From Pseudomonadales bacterium (GTDB lineage Bacteria > Pseudomonadota > Gammaproteobacteria > Pseudomonadales > Azotimanducaceae): a stretch of 7,954 bases of DNA. Every line of letters starts with the position of its first letter. The first letter of the stretch is position 1. This document shows positions 1 through 5,400 of this stretch, in pieces. Both the position numbers and the translations under genes were made by a program. Location: the NCBI GenBank assembly GCA_028822125.1, contig JAPKEK010000073.1, forward strand, positions 1 to 7,954. Direction: 5' to 3'. Below the pieces are notes generated by a model. That model was not told the DNA's origin, ran no database searches, and saw nothing but the letters and a program-made list of their open reading frames with translations.

Positions 1-201
1 TTCCTTATCATGCCAGTCTTTTGAAGTATAACGTTCAACCGAAAAATCATGCTTACCCATATCTTTAGGTGACTCCAGCCTGAGTACCTCGGGTACCTCG
101 TGGGAATCCGCATCGAGTAGCTCTTGATAAGTCACGCCAGGAGACCGCGGCATCGTTACCGGATCCAAGTCTTTATACATTCCGCGCTCTTGATTACTCA
201 T
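1..201 (-). CDS. Rieske-type ring-hydroxylating oxygenase large subunit, N-terminal fragment (runs off left edge)
   Basis: The minus strand is open from an ATG at 199-201 to the left edge, giving 67 in-frame codons without a stop. The peptide starts MSNQERGMYKDLDP and ends with SVERYTSKDWHDKE. From memory, this type of 'ERYTS..(W/F)H..E' stretch comes just before the 'LW..VW' segment in large subunits of Rieske [2Fe-2S] aromatic ring-hydroxylating oxygenases. Those enzymes use a Rieske cluster and a mononuclear iron to add oxygen to a ring or activated carbon. The diagnostic C-x-H / C-x2-H cluster ligands would lie past the edge, so the call rests on the N-terminus only. The upstream ATG has only a distant GAG; an ATG at codon 8 (178-180) has GAG six bases upstream and could be the true start. 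It lies 51 bases downstream of the P450 on the same strand, fitting one oxidative operon. Confidence 0.6.
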   Translation of the reverse strand, partial: MSNQERGMYKDLDPVTMPRSPGVTYQELLDADSHEVPEVLRLESPKDMGKHDFSVERYTSKDWHDKE

Positions 202-233
202 TTGATTATTGATCTCATTGTTGTCATGTGCAT

Positions 234-245
234 TGTTAACTAACA
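234..245. repeat. Short inverted repeat TGTTA-AC-TAACA between P450 and Rieske genes
   Basis: The 51-base gap between the P450 stop codon and the next minus-strand start contains a perfect inverted repeat with 5-base arms around AC. It is too short and AT-rich to be a terminator and has no T-tract. It may be chance or a small protein-binding site. The gap contains no other recognisable signal. Confidence 0.25.
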
Positions 246-252
246 GGTTATA

Positions 253-1620
253 TCAGTCTTCAGCAGGATTTCCAATAACCGTTGCCTTGGAGCCAACCGA
301 ACTCGAAGGGTCAATACGATCCTTCAGGGGTTTCGCAGTAAATTCAATATGCAGTTCCTTCAGGGCACGTAACGAGTAGTTTGGTGCTACTTCAAAGCTG
401 TTTTCACCTTCAGTAAAGCGCATATCCTCGATGCGCGAACAAAGGGCATGGAAGGCCCAATATAGCTCCCGCCGCGCCAGAGGCGCTCCCAGACAGTGAT
501 GCACGCCTGAGCCAAATCCCAGGTGTCGGCCCGGCTTTTCCCGCTCAAGATTGATTTCCGCTGGATCTTCAAAGGCTCTTTCATCCCTGTTAGCAGCTGC
601 ATAACGGACATTTATCATGGCACCTGTAGGTATGGAAACCCCGTGCAATTCAATGTCGGTTGTAGCTAATCTGAACAAACCCTGAACCGGACCTTCAAGC
701 CGTACGACTTCTTCACAGAAACCACGCAGATATCTTTCTGGATCCGATTTTAACTGCAACCATACGTGCTGGTTTTCAATGAGTAGTTTGATGCCGTAGG
801 CAATGGCATTGGTTGTTGTTTCCGAGCCACCAACAAACGTATCAGCCATGGTTTCGGCGTGCAGTTCATTATCTGTCAGTGTTCTACCCCACTCCGGTAT
901 GACCTGGTTCACCAGGTCCGATAGAAGCGTCTCGTCAGGCTCTCGGCGTAATCTCTCGAAAATGGCCTGGAAATAATGCTGTGCCTGTATTTCCATTTCC
1001 ACCGACCACTGTTCCTCAGCTTCCGTCTGCATCATACCAAGCCGCTGTACCCAGGCATCTGTCCAGCGCTTAATCTGCCAGATGTCCTTCTCCGGCACAC
1101 CCATCTGCTGGCCAATCACAATCAGCGGCAGGGGTACCGCATACTGCTTTACCCAATCACAGCGGCCTTGGTCAACAAAAGCATCCATCAGTTTATACGC
1201 AGTATCCCGTACAAACGGATCCATCGCATCTATTTTCCTGGGTCGAAACGCCTCGTTAAACAGCTTTCGCATCTGTCTGTGATTCGGGTCATCCCGACCT
1301 GCAAGGGTGGCGCCAGGCACCCAGCCCTTCTCTTCGTAGAGGGCGTACATCCTTCTGGCTCGCTCAGAGTCGAGGCGTTCACGACTGCTTCCCTGGTCTG
1401 ATCTCATATCATTGGAATAACGCTTTGAATCAAGCAGTACCGCACGCAGGTCATCGAACCGGGAAATAACATAAAATCCAGTGATTGGATCGATCCAGAC
1501 AGGCGCATCATCGCGCAGCATCCTATAGGCATGATAAGGGCAGTTCTGGAGGCTGCTATCAAGGAAGTTGATGTCGTCCAGCTGCTCGGGGACTACCGGT
1601 TGATAAGGTTCTTTGTTCAT
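253..1620 (-). CDS. Cytochrome P450 monooxygenase, soluble bacterial class
   Basis: This is a heme-thiolate monooxygenase that inserts one oxygen atom from O2 into a substrate, using electrons from a ferredoxin system not encoded here. Numbering is from the ATG at 1624-1626. The helix-C 'DDPNHRQMR' lies at 112-120. The I-helix is at 264-272, with 'GGSETTT' supplying the Glu269-Thr270 acid-alcohol pair for O2 activation. The ExxR motif is Glu306-Arg309. The heme loop FGSGVHHCLG at 371-380 places the proximal ligand at Cys378. There is no membrane anchor, so it should be cytosolic, and the length is normal for bacterial P450s. A tail of about 27 residues (431-457), rich in Ser, Asp and Lys, extends past the usual final strand. 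The ATG at 1624-1626 directly abuts AGG, whereas the ATG two codons in (1618-1620) has AGG six bases upstream and is preferred. It lies downstream of the hydrolase with a 192-base gap and upstream of the Rieske-like gene. The CYP family and substrate are not recognisable by eye. Confidence 0.96.
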   Translation of the reverse strand: MNKEPYQPVVPEQLDDINFLDSSLQNCPYHAYRMLRDDAPVWIDPITGFYVISRFDDLRAVLLDSKRYSNDMRSDQGSSRERLDSERARRMYALYEEKGWVPGATLAGRDDPNHRQMRKLFNEAFRPRKIDAMDPFVRDTAYKLMDAFVDQGRCDWVKQYAVPLPLIVIGQQMGVPEKDIWQIKRWTDAWVQRLGMMQTEAEEQWSVEMEIQAQHYFQAIFERLRREPDETLLSDLVNQVIPEWGRTLTDNELHAETMADTFVGGSETTTNAIAYGIKLLIENQHVWLQLKSDPERYLRGFCEEVVRLEGPVQGLFRLATTDIELHGVSIPTGAMINVRYAAANRDERAFEDPAEINLEREKPGRHLGFGSGVHHCLGAPLARRELYWAFHALCSRIEDMRFTEGENSFEVAPNYSLRALKELHIEFTAKPLKDRIDPSSSVGSKATVIGNPAED

Positions 1621-1626
1621 AATCAT

Positions 1627-1630
1627 CCTG
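1627..1630 (-). promoter_or_regulatory. Weak RBS favouring the second ATG of the P450
   Basis: On the minus strand CAGG sits directly against the ATG at 1624-1626, leaving no spacer. It sits six bases upstream of the ATG at 1618-1620, a normal Shine-Dalgarno distance. This favours initiation at the inner ATG, shortening the protein by two residues. The core is only four bases, so the evidence is modest. Confidence 0.45.
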
Positions 1631-1725
1631 TGTTATCCAGTCTGGGGCGTACCACCAATGTCCCAATGTGACAGCACGGCTACTGCGTGCCATACAGAGA
1701 CGTTTAATTCTGTGTCAGCTGAACC

Positions 1726-1754
1726 CATATTCGAACCGATTAACACCTTCTCAA
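1726..1754 (-). promoter_or_regulatory. Weak candidate promoter ahead of the P450
   Basis: In the 192-base gap between the hydrolase and the P450, the minus strand has TTGAGA (1749-1754) followed after 17 bases by AATATG (1726-1731). The first box matches the sigma-70 -35 consensus at five of six positions, and the second matches the -10 consensus at only three of six. The gap is longer than usual within an operon and AT-rich around 1750-1780, so a second start of transcription for the P450 is possible but not shown. Confidence 0.2.
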
Positions 1755-1779
1755 AATAATATCGTAATAACTTTGTAAA

Positions 1780-1797
1780 CTAAACCAGGGCTAAACC
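1780..1797. repeat. Direct repeat CTAAACC x2, 11-base period
   Basis: CTAAACC occurs at 1780-1786 and again at 1791-1797, separated by AGGG, just downstream of the hydrolase stop codon. The spacing is about one helical turn, as seen for some regulator half-sites, but two 7-base copies in AT-rich DNA can arise by chance. Confidence 0.3.
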
Positions 1798-1818
1798 TCA
1801 ACTACGCATAGCCTGTAC

Positions 1819-2553
1819 TCAACCCCGGTCAAGATTACGACGGAAGAGATCGTGCACCCGTTCCCAGTGTTTCTCTGAGGCCGTTCGGTGATAACGTTCA
1901 CCGCCGGGGGGCGCAAACCCGTGCAACGCACCTTCCATGAATTCAATGCGATAATTTACACCCTGATCCGCCAGCGCTTTATCCATTATTTCCAACTCTT
2001 CCCGGGTCGCAGTGGGGTCATTGTCAGCCCAACCAAAATAGACTTCACCTTTGATCTGATCAATTTCTTTATGAGGTGAATCATCCTGATCTGAGACAAG
2101 CCAGGCACCGTGAATAGAAGCAACCGCGGCAACCTTTTCGGGCATTCTCTGCAGAAGCCCCATCACCAATGGACCGCTCATGCAGAATCCAACCGCTCCG
2201 ATCTGCCCGCTGGAATCGGCCTTGTCATTATTGCGGGTATATTCCAGCATCGCCTGGGTATCAATGATGATGCAGTCACGATTTACCGCCATCATATATT
2301 CACGACGTACATGCATGTCCTCGTCGCTCAAGCCAAACTCTCGATAAGGCGTCTTCCGATAATAGAGAAACGGCAGGAGAACATAGTACCCTGCGCTGGC
2401 AAGTCGTGATGCCATGTCTTTCAAAGCCGGACGGATGCTGGGCGCATCCATCAGGTACAACACGATGGGATAGGGGCCGTCTTCTTCCGGGTGAAACTCA
2501 AATGTGGTCATACTGCCGTCTGGCGTTTTTATCTCAATCTGTCGTTCAATCAT
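1819..2553 (-). CDS. Dienelactone hydrolase family protein (alpha/beta hydrolase)
   Basis: This 244-residue alpha/beta hydrolase has the length and layout of the dienelactone hydrolase (DLH) family. Members hydrolyse lactones, esters or thioesters in the cytosol and classically act in chloroaromatic degradation. The nucleophile elbow is GFCMSG at 122-127 with Cys124 as nucleophile. The acid is Asp177 or Asp179 in the 'FGWADND' segment, and the histidine is His211 in 'ALHGF'. The usual second glycine after the nucleophile (G-x-C-x-G-G) is Ser126 here. Asp36 in 'LYLMDAP' occupies the region where classical DLH carries Glu36. There is no signal peptide. The ATG at 2551-2553 is supported by AGGTGA just upstream. 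It is the first gene of the minus-strand block leading to the P450 and the Rieske-like gene, and diverges from the CoA-transferase pair. The true substrate is unknown; a role on a lactone or ester formed after oxygenation is inference. Confidence 0.9.
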   Translation of the reverse strand: MIERQIEIKTPDGSMTTFEFHPEEDGPYPIVLYLMDAPSIRPALKDMASRLASAGYYVLLPFLYYRKTPYREFGLSDEDMHVRREYMMAVNRDCIIIDTQAMLEYTRNNDKADSSGQIGAVGFCMSGPLVMGLLQRMPEKVAAVASIHGAWLVSDQDDSPHKEIDQIKGEVYFGWADNDPTATREELEIMDKALADQGVNYRIEFMEGALHGFAPPGGERYHRTASEKHWERVHDLFRRNLDRG

Positions 2554-2556
2554 TAT

Positions 2557-2562
2557 TCACCT
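2557..2562 (-). promoter_or_regulatory. RBS of the DLH-family gene
   Basis: The minus strand reads AGGTGA followed by ATA and the ATG at 2551-2553. This is a good Shine-Dalgarno core and supports this start over any internal one. Confidence 0.65.
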
Positions 2563-2623
2563 GTCTCACTGCGTTTCTAATCAACTAATATCTAATGTAG
2601 CGCAATACTGGCCCAACACCAGA

Positions 2624-2639
2624 AATTTCCCTCGAAATT
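2624..2639. promoter_or_regulatory. Candidate operator: AATTTC-CCTC-GAAATT inverted repeat
   Basis: Two perfect 6-base arms surround a 4-base spacer, 71 bases upstream of the hydrolase start and far upstream of the CoA-transferase pair. The dyad is the size expected for a dimeric repressor or activator site. As an RNA hairpin it would be AU-rich and weak, so a DNA-binding role is more likely. Which regulator would bind it cannot be told. Confidence 0.4.
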
Positions 2640-2772
2640 ATGCTAAATCGGCTGATAATACCCAGCCAGTCCCTCAGGCTGTCTCATTCCTGCCAAAACA
2701 ACAGAGAAGCCGGGCCATAATAGGGCTGAAACCTATAAGCCAAAACCATCGTTTCATCAGTGAAGCGCACTT

Positions 2773-2793
2773 GCCTGGGTCGTCAGCCCGGGC
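2773..2793 (+). other. Imperfect GC-rich stem-loop in the divergent region
   Basis: GCCTGGG (2773-2779) can pair with CCCGGGC (2787-2793) through one T-G wobble, leaving a 7-base loop. No T-tract follows, so it is not an intrinsic terminator. It could be a DNA dyad or incidental. Confidence 0.25.
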
Positions 2794-2828
2794 TATCCCG
2801 ATGAAGGTATATTATTCCGTTAAGTTGA

Positions 2829-2857
2829 TTGACAAATGGGATGACTAAAGTTATTCC
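2829..2857 (+). promoter_or_regulatory. Candidate sigma-70 promoter for the CoA-transferase pair
   Basis: A consensus -35 hexamer TTGACA lies at 2829-2834. Seventeen bases further, TATTCC (2852-2857) matches three of six positions of the -10 consensus. Transcription would start near 2864, leaving a leader of roughly 30 bases before the start codon. The weak -10 would fit an activator-dependent or low-level promoter, but this is inference. Confidence 0.4.
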
Positions 2858-2886
2858 TTGATCGAAGGTAAGAATAATTTCTAGAT

Positions 2887-2890
2887 GGAG
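2887..2890 (+). promoter_or_regulatory. RBS deciding the start of the first CoA-transferase
   Basis: GGAG lies six bases upstream of the ATG at 2897-2899. The in-frame ATG at 2885-2887 has no Shine-Dalgarno at proper distance; its nearest purine run, GAAGG at 2864-2868, is 16 bases away. The shorter protein begins MAGALSHIRICDF, matching the usual start of family III CoA-transferases a few residues before the first beta-strand. Confidence 0.7.
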
Positions 2891-2896
2891 CAGGTA

Positions 2897-4150
2897 ATGG
2901 CAGGTGCACTTTCACATATTCGAATCTGTGACTTCACCGGACAGTTGGCAGGTGCCGGAGCAACTAAGTGGCTGGCAGCATTCGGTGCGGAAATTATCAG
3001 GATCGAAGATCCTGTTAAAGAGGGCCGCTGGGATATCCTGCGGGCGACACCGCCTTTTGTCGATGACCGAAGAGGGGTTGATTTTGGCGGTGGATTCAAT
3101 AACCATAACACCGACAAGAAAGGTATCACTCTGAATCTGCGTACAGCCAAGGGCAAGGAGATTCTATCAGAAATCATCAAAAAGTCAGATGCGGTAACAG
3201 AAAATTTTGCAGCAGGTGTACTCGAGAAATGGGGGTTTGGTTATGCAGACCTGAAGCGTATCAAAGCAGATATAGTCTATGTGTCTAACTGCGGTTTCGG
3301 CCATAACGGGCCGTACAGCAGGTTCAAGACCTGGGGGCCCATCGTGCAGGCGATTTCTGGCCTCACTTTTTCCTCTGGGCTACCCGGCCAGCCACCGGCC
3401 GGTTGGGGCTACTCCTATATGGATCATACTGGGGGATACTATATGGCCATGGCGATCATGCTGGCCCTGCTTGAACGTGATAACAGCGGTCGAGGCCAGT
3501 GGGTAGACCTTGCCTGCACCGAAGCAGGTCTCAGTTTGAATGGCCCTGCTCTGCTGGACTGGACCGTGAATCAAAGAGCCATGCGGCAATCAGAAGGGAT
3601 TGATTCCAACCGTAGTCAGTTTGCGCCCATGGCACCGCACGGTATCTACCCCTGTTCAGGTGAAGATGAATGGATAGCAATCGCCTGCAGAGATGACCAG
3701 GAATGGCTGAAACTGACCGAGATTATGGAAAATAACCAGCAGACCAGCCCCAGAACCTCATGGTGCCGTGATTATAATGAGATGAAGTATCGGCTGGATC
3801 ATCAGGATGAACTCGATAAACAGCTAGCAGGCTGGACCCGCCAACAGGAAAAATTCAGTTTACAGGAAGACTTACGCCAGGCCCGGATACCGGTAGGCGC
3901 AGTGCAGAAACCTCAAGAGCGAATTGATCAGGACCCGACAACAACCAAGGCCGGCCTATGGCCGACGATTACTCACTCAAAAATGGGAAAGGTCAGAGTC
4001 GATGGCATGCCCGCACAGTTCTCGCGCACGCCTTGGCAGATGACCCACGGAGGGCCGTGTCTGGGTGAACACACCGAACAGGTTCTTACTGAGCTTTTAC
4101 ACAAAAGCCCTGATGAAGTGGCCCTGCTACGTGAGGAAGGTGTCATATGA
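2897..4150 (+). CDS. CaiB/BaiF family III CoA-transferase, catalytic (Asp-bearing) subunit
   Basis: Family III CoA-transferases move coenzyme A between carboxylic acids through an aspartyl-CoA thioester, usually as interlocked dimers in the cytosol. The protein has 417 residues from the preferred ATG, a normal length; numbering here is from the upstream ATG at 2885. The N-terminal nucleotide-binding-like segment 'RICDFTGQLAGAGATKWLA' is at 13-31. The catalytic Asp180 lies in GYSYMDHTGGYY, followed by the helix ending in GRGQWVDLA (202-210). 'APHGIY' is at 250-255 and the family C-terminal 'LGEHTEQVL' at 393-401. It shares 'HQDELD' (306-311) and 'APHG(I/V)Y' with the C-terminal half of the fused protein at 5395-7827. 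Its stop overlaps the next gene's start by ATGA, so the two are probably translated together and form a hetero-dimer. The acid substrate is unknown; racemase activity (AMACR-like) is less likely given the paired architecture. Confidence 0.93.
   Translation: MAGALSHIRICDFTGQLAGAGATKWLAAFGAEIIRIEDPVKEGRWDILRATPPFVDDRRGVDFGGGFNNHNTDKKGITLNLRTAKGKEILSEIIKKSDAVTENFAAGVLEKWGFGYADLKRIKADIVYVSNCGFGHNGPYSRFKTWGPIVQAISGLTFSSGLPGQPPAGWGYSYMDHTGGYYMAMAIMLALLERDNSGRGQWVDLACTEAGLSLNGPALLDWTVNQRAMRQSEGIDSNRSQFAPMAPHGIYPCSGEDEWIAIACRDDQEWLKLTEIMENNQQTSPRTSWCRDYNEMKYRLDHQDELDKQLAGWTRQQEKFSLQEDLRQARIPVGAVQKPQERIDQDPTTTKAGLWPTITHSKMGKVRVDGMPAQFSRTPWQMTHGGPCLGEHTEQVLTELLHKSPDEVALLREEGVI
4134..4140 (+). promoter_or_regulatory. 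RBS of the second CoA-transferase, inside the end of the first
   Basis: AGGAAGG ends six bases before the ATG at 4147-4149. With the ATGA overlap it points to coupled translation and a near-equal supply of both subunits. Confidence 0.75.
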
Positions 4151-5370
4151 GCGTTCTACACGGCGTTCGTGTAATTGAACTGACGAGCGAACGTATTGCC
4201 TTTGCTGGCAAGTTACTGGGTGACATGGGTGCCGATGTCATCCTCCTTGAACCCGTGCAAGGTGAACCGAGTCGATCCTACCCGCCCTTTATGGACGATC
4301 AAGCAGGCGACAATCGCAGTCTGTACTTCCTGCATTACAACACCAGTAAACGCAGTGTGATACTGGACCTTGACACAAAGCCGGGACGAGCAGCCTTTAA
4401 GAAACTGATTGCCACCTCGGATATATTGCTCGAGTCCGAGCCGATTGATCGACTGTCCGCCCTCAAACTTGATTACGATGACCTGATCAAAATTCAACCC
4501 AGCCTCATTCATGTCGCAGTCACCCCCTACGGGCGGAGTGAGGCGCTCAGCGACCTACCGGTCACCGATCTGACTTTAATGGCATCGGGTGGACCCCCTT
4601 GGAGCTGCGGCTATGACGACCATAGTCTTCCACCGGTTCGCGGCTGGGGACAGCAGGGATATCACACCGGTTGTCACTATGCCTTTATGTCTATTCTCAC
4701 TGCTTTACTTCACCGTAATGGTTCAGGTCAGGGTCAGTTCATCGATATTTCAATGACCGCTGCTCTGAACGTGACTACAGAGGCAGGAAGTTATGCCTGG
4801 CTTGTCAGTGGTGCTACAGTGCAACGTCAGACCGGGCGTCATGCAGCAGTCAAACCAACGGGTGAAAGCCAGGTCAGATGTGCTGATGGCCGCTATGTCA
4901 ACACCGGGGTACCACCCAGATTTCCCGAAGAATTCGAGAAATTACTTGTCTGGTTCAAACAAATCGGTCTGGCTGACGACTTCCCCGAAACGGTCTTTCT
5001 CGAGATGGGTGCAACCTGGAAAGGACCCTTTGATCTGTCCAAGATAGGAGAAGATGAAGCCATCACGGCCATATTTTCGGCAGGTCGACAAGCATTAATC
5101 ATGATCGCTCATGCCATCAGCGCTTACGATTTCTTTATCGGCTGTCAAAACGCAGGCTTATCCGTAGGTATTATCTATTCTCCTGAGGAAGCCTTCGAGG
5201 ATGAACACTTCAAAGCCCGGGGTTTCCCGGTGGAAGTGATACACGACGATTTAGAACGCACGGTTACCTATCCCGGTGCACCCTATCAATTGCCCGCCAG
5301 TCCCTGGTCGATCAGCCGGCGGGCGCCGCACCTGGGTGAGCACACCCATGAGGTATTAGCTGAACTATAG
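4147..5370 (+). CDS. CaiB/BaiF family III CoA-transferase homologue lacking the catalytic Asp (partner subunit)
   Basis: This 407-residue protein has the full family III layout: 'GVRVIELTSERIAFAGKLL' at 6-24, GADVILLEP (28-36), 'IHVAVTPYG' (121-129), 'DLTLMASGGP' (141-150), GSGQGQFID (192-200) and the C-terminal 'LGEHTHEVL' (396-404). Counting back from the GxGQ turn without gaps, the position of the catalytic aspartate is Tyr172 in 'GYHTGCHYAF', where the preceding gene has Asp180. It therefore probably cannot form the aspartyl-CoA intermediate itself and acts as a structural or substrate-binding partner of the upstream subunit. Hetero-oligomeric family III enzymes are known, for example benzylsuccinate CoA-transferase made of BbsE and BbsF. 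It resembles the N-terminal half of the fused protein at 5395-7827 more than the upstream gene in the 118-150 region. The start is fixed by the ATGA overlap and a strong RBS. A repurposed non-transferase role cannot be excluded. Confidence 0.9.
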   Translation: MSVLHGVRVIELTSERIAFAGKLLGDMGADVILLEPVQGEPSRSYPPFMDDQAGDNRSLYFLHYNTSKRSVILDLDTKPGRAAFKKLIATSDILLESEPIDRLSALKLDYDDLIKIQPSLIHVAVTPYGRSEALSDLPVTDLTLMASGGPPWSCGYDDHSLPPVRGWGQQGYHTGCHYAFMSILTALLHRNGSGQGQFIDISMTAALNVTTEAGSYAWLVSGATVQRQTGRHAAVKPTGESQVRCADGRYVNTGVPPRFPEEFEKLLVWFKQIGLADDFPETVFLEMGATWKGPFDLSKIGEDEAITAIFSAGRQALIMIAHAISAYDFFIGCQNAGLSVGIIYSPEEAFEDEHFKARGFPVEVIHDDLERTVTYPGAPYQLPASPWSISRRAPHLGEHTHEVLAEL

Positions 5371-5388
5371 CGAGATAATTACGCTGTA
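5366..5388. terminator. Possible weak bidirectional hairpin in the convergent gap
   Basis: TATAGCG (5366-5372) can pair with CGCTGTA (5382-5388) through one wobble, around the loop AGATAATTA. It overlaps the stop codon of the plus-strand pair and lies just past the stop of the minus-strand fusion gene. The only non-coding space here is 24 bases. No clear T-tract follows on either strand, so termination may be inefficient, and transcripts from the two units may overlap. Confidence 0.3.
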
Positions 5389-5390
5389 GC

Positions 5391-5400
5391 TGGATTACTC
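5391..5400. repeat. Direct repeat TGGATTACTC, copy next to the stop codon of the fused gene
   Basis: This 10-base word overlaps the TAA stop (5395-5397) of the fused CoA-transferase gene and is identical to 7828-7837, which directly precedes that gene's start codon. Both copies have the same orientation and the bases on either side differ. It may be coincidence or a trace of how the gene was inserted. Confidence 0.35.

Larger units (their letters stand above)
2554..2896. promoter_or_regulatory. Divergent intergenic control region
   Basis: About 340 bases without a supported gene separate the minus-strand hydrolase from the plus-strand CoA-transferase pair, so promoters for both directions probably lie here. 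It contains a perfect inverted repeat at 2624-2639, a CAGCC/GGCTG pair at 2663-2681 with a 9-base loop, a GC-rich imperfect stem at 2773-2793, and a TTGACA box at 2829-2834. No convincing minus-strand promoter stands out. No regulator gene lies in the window, so its controller must be elsewhere. Confidence 0.55.

Noticed and set aside
976..1401. Plus-strand open frame of 141 codons opposite the P450
   Set aside because: It is antisense to conserved P450 sequence, shows no family motif or RBS, and its Pro/His/Arg/Leu-rich composition is typical of a shadow frame.
2773..2793. GC-rich stem as an intrinsic terminator or riboswitch
   Set aside because: It has no T-tract, one wobble pair and no flanking conserved structure, so nothing supports more than a short dyad.
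2504..2848. Plus-strand open frame of 114 codons entering the divergent region
   Set aside because: It begins antisense inside the hydrolase gene, has no RBS or family resemblance and crosses the candidate operator.
2801..2848. Possible 15-codon leader peptide (ATG at 2801, TAA at 2846) upstream of the CoA-transferase pair
   Set aside because: There is no Shine-Dalgarno before the ATG, and the best promoter candidate starts transcription downstream of it. No run of regulatory codons or attenuator-like terminator follows.
4141..4150. The split pair as a broken fusion (frameshift between the two genes)
   Set aside because: The first protein has a complete C-terminus (LGEHTEQVL to EEGVI), the second has its own strong RBS and a typical N-terminus, and the 4-base ATGA overlap is a standard operon junction.
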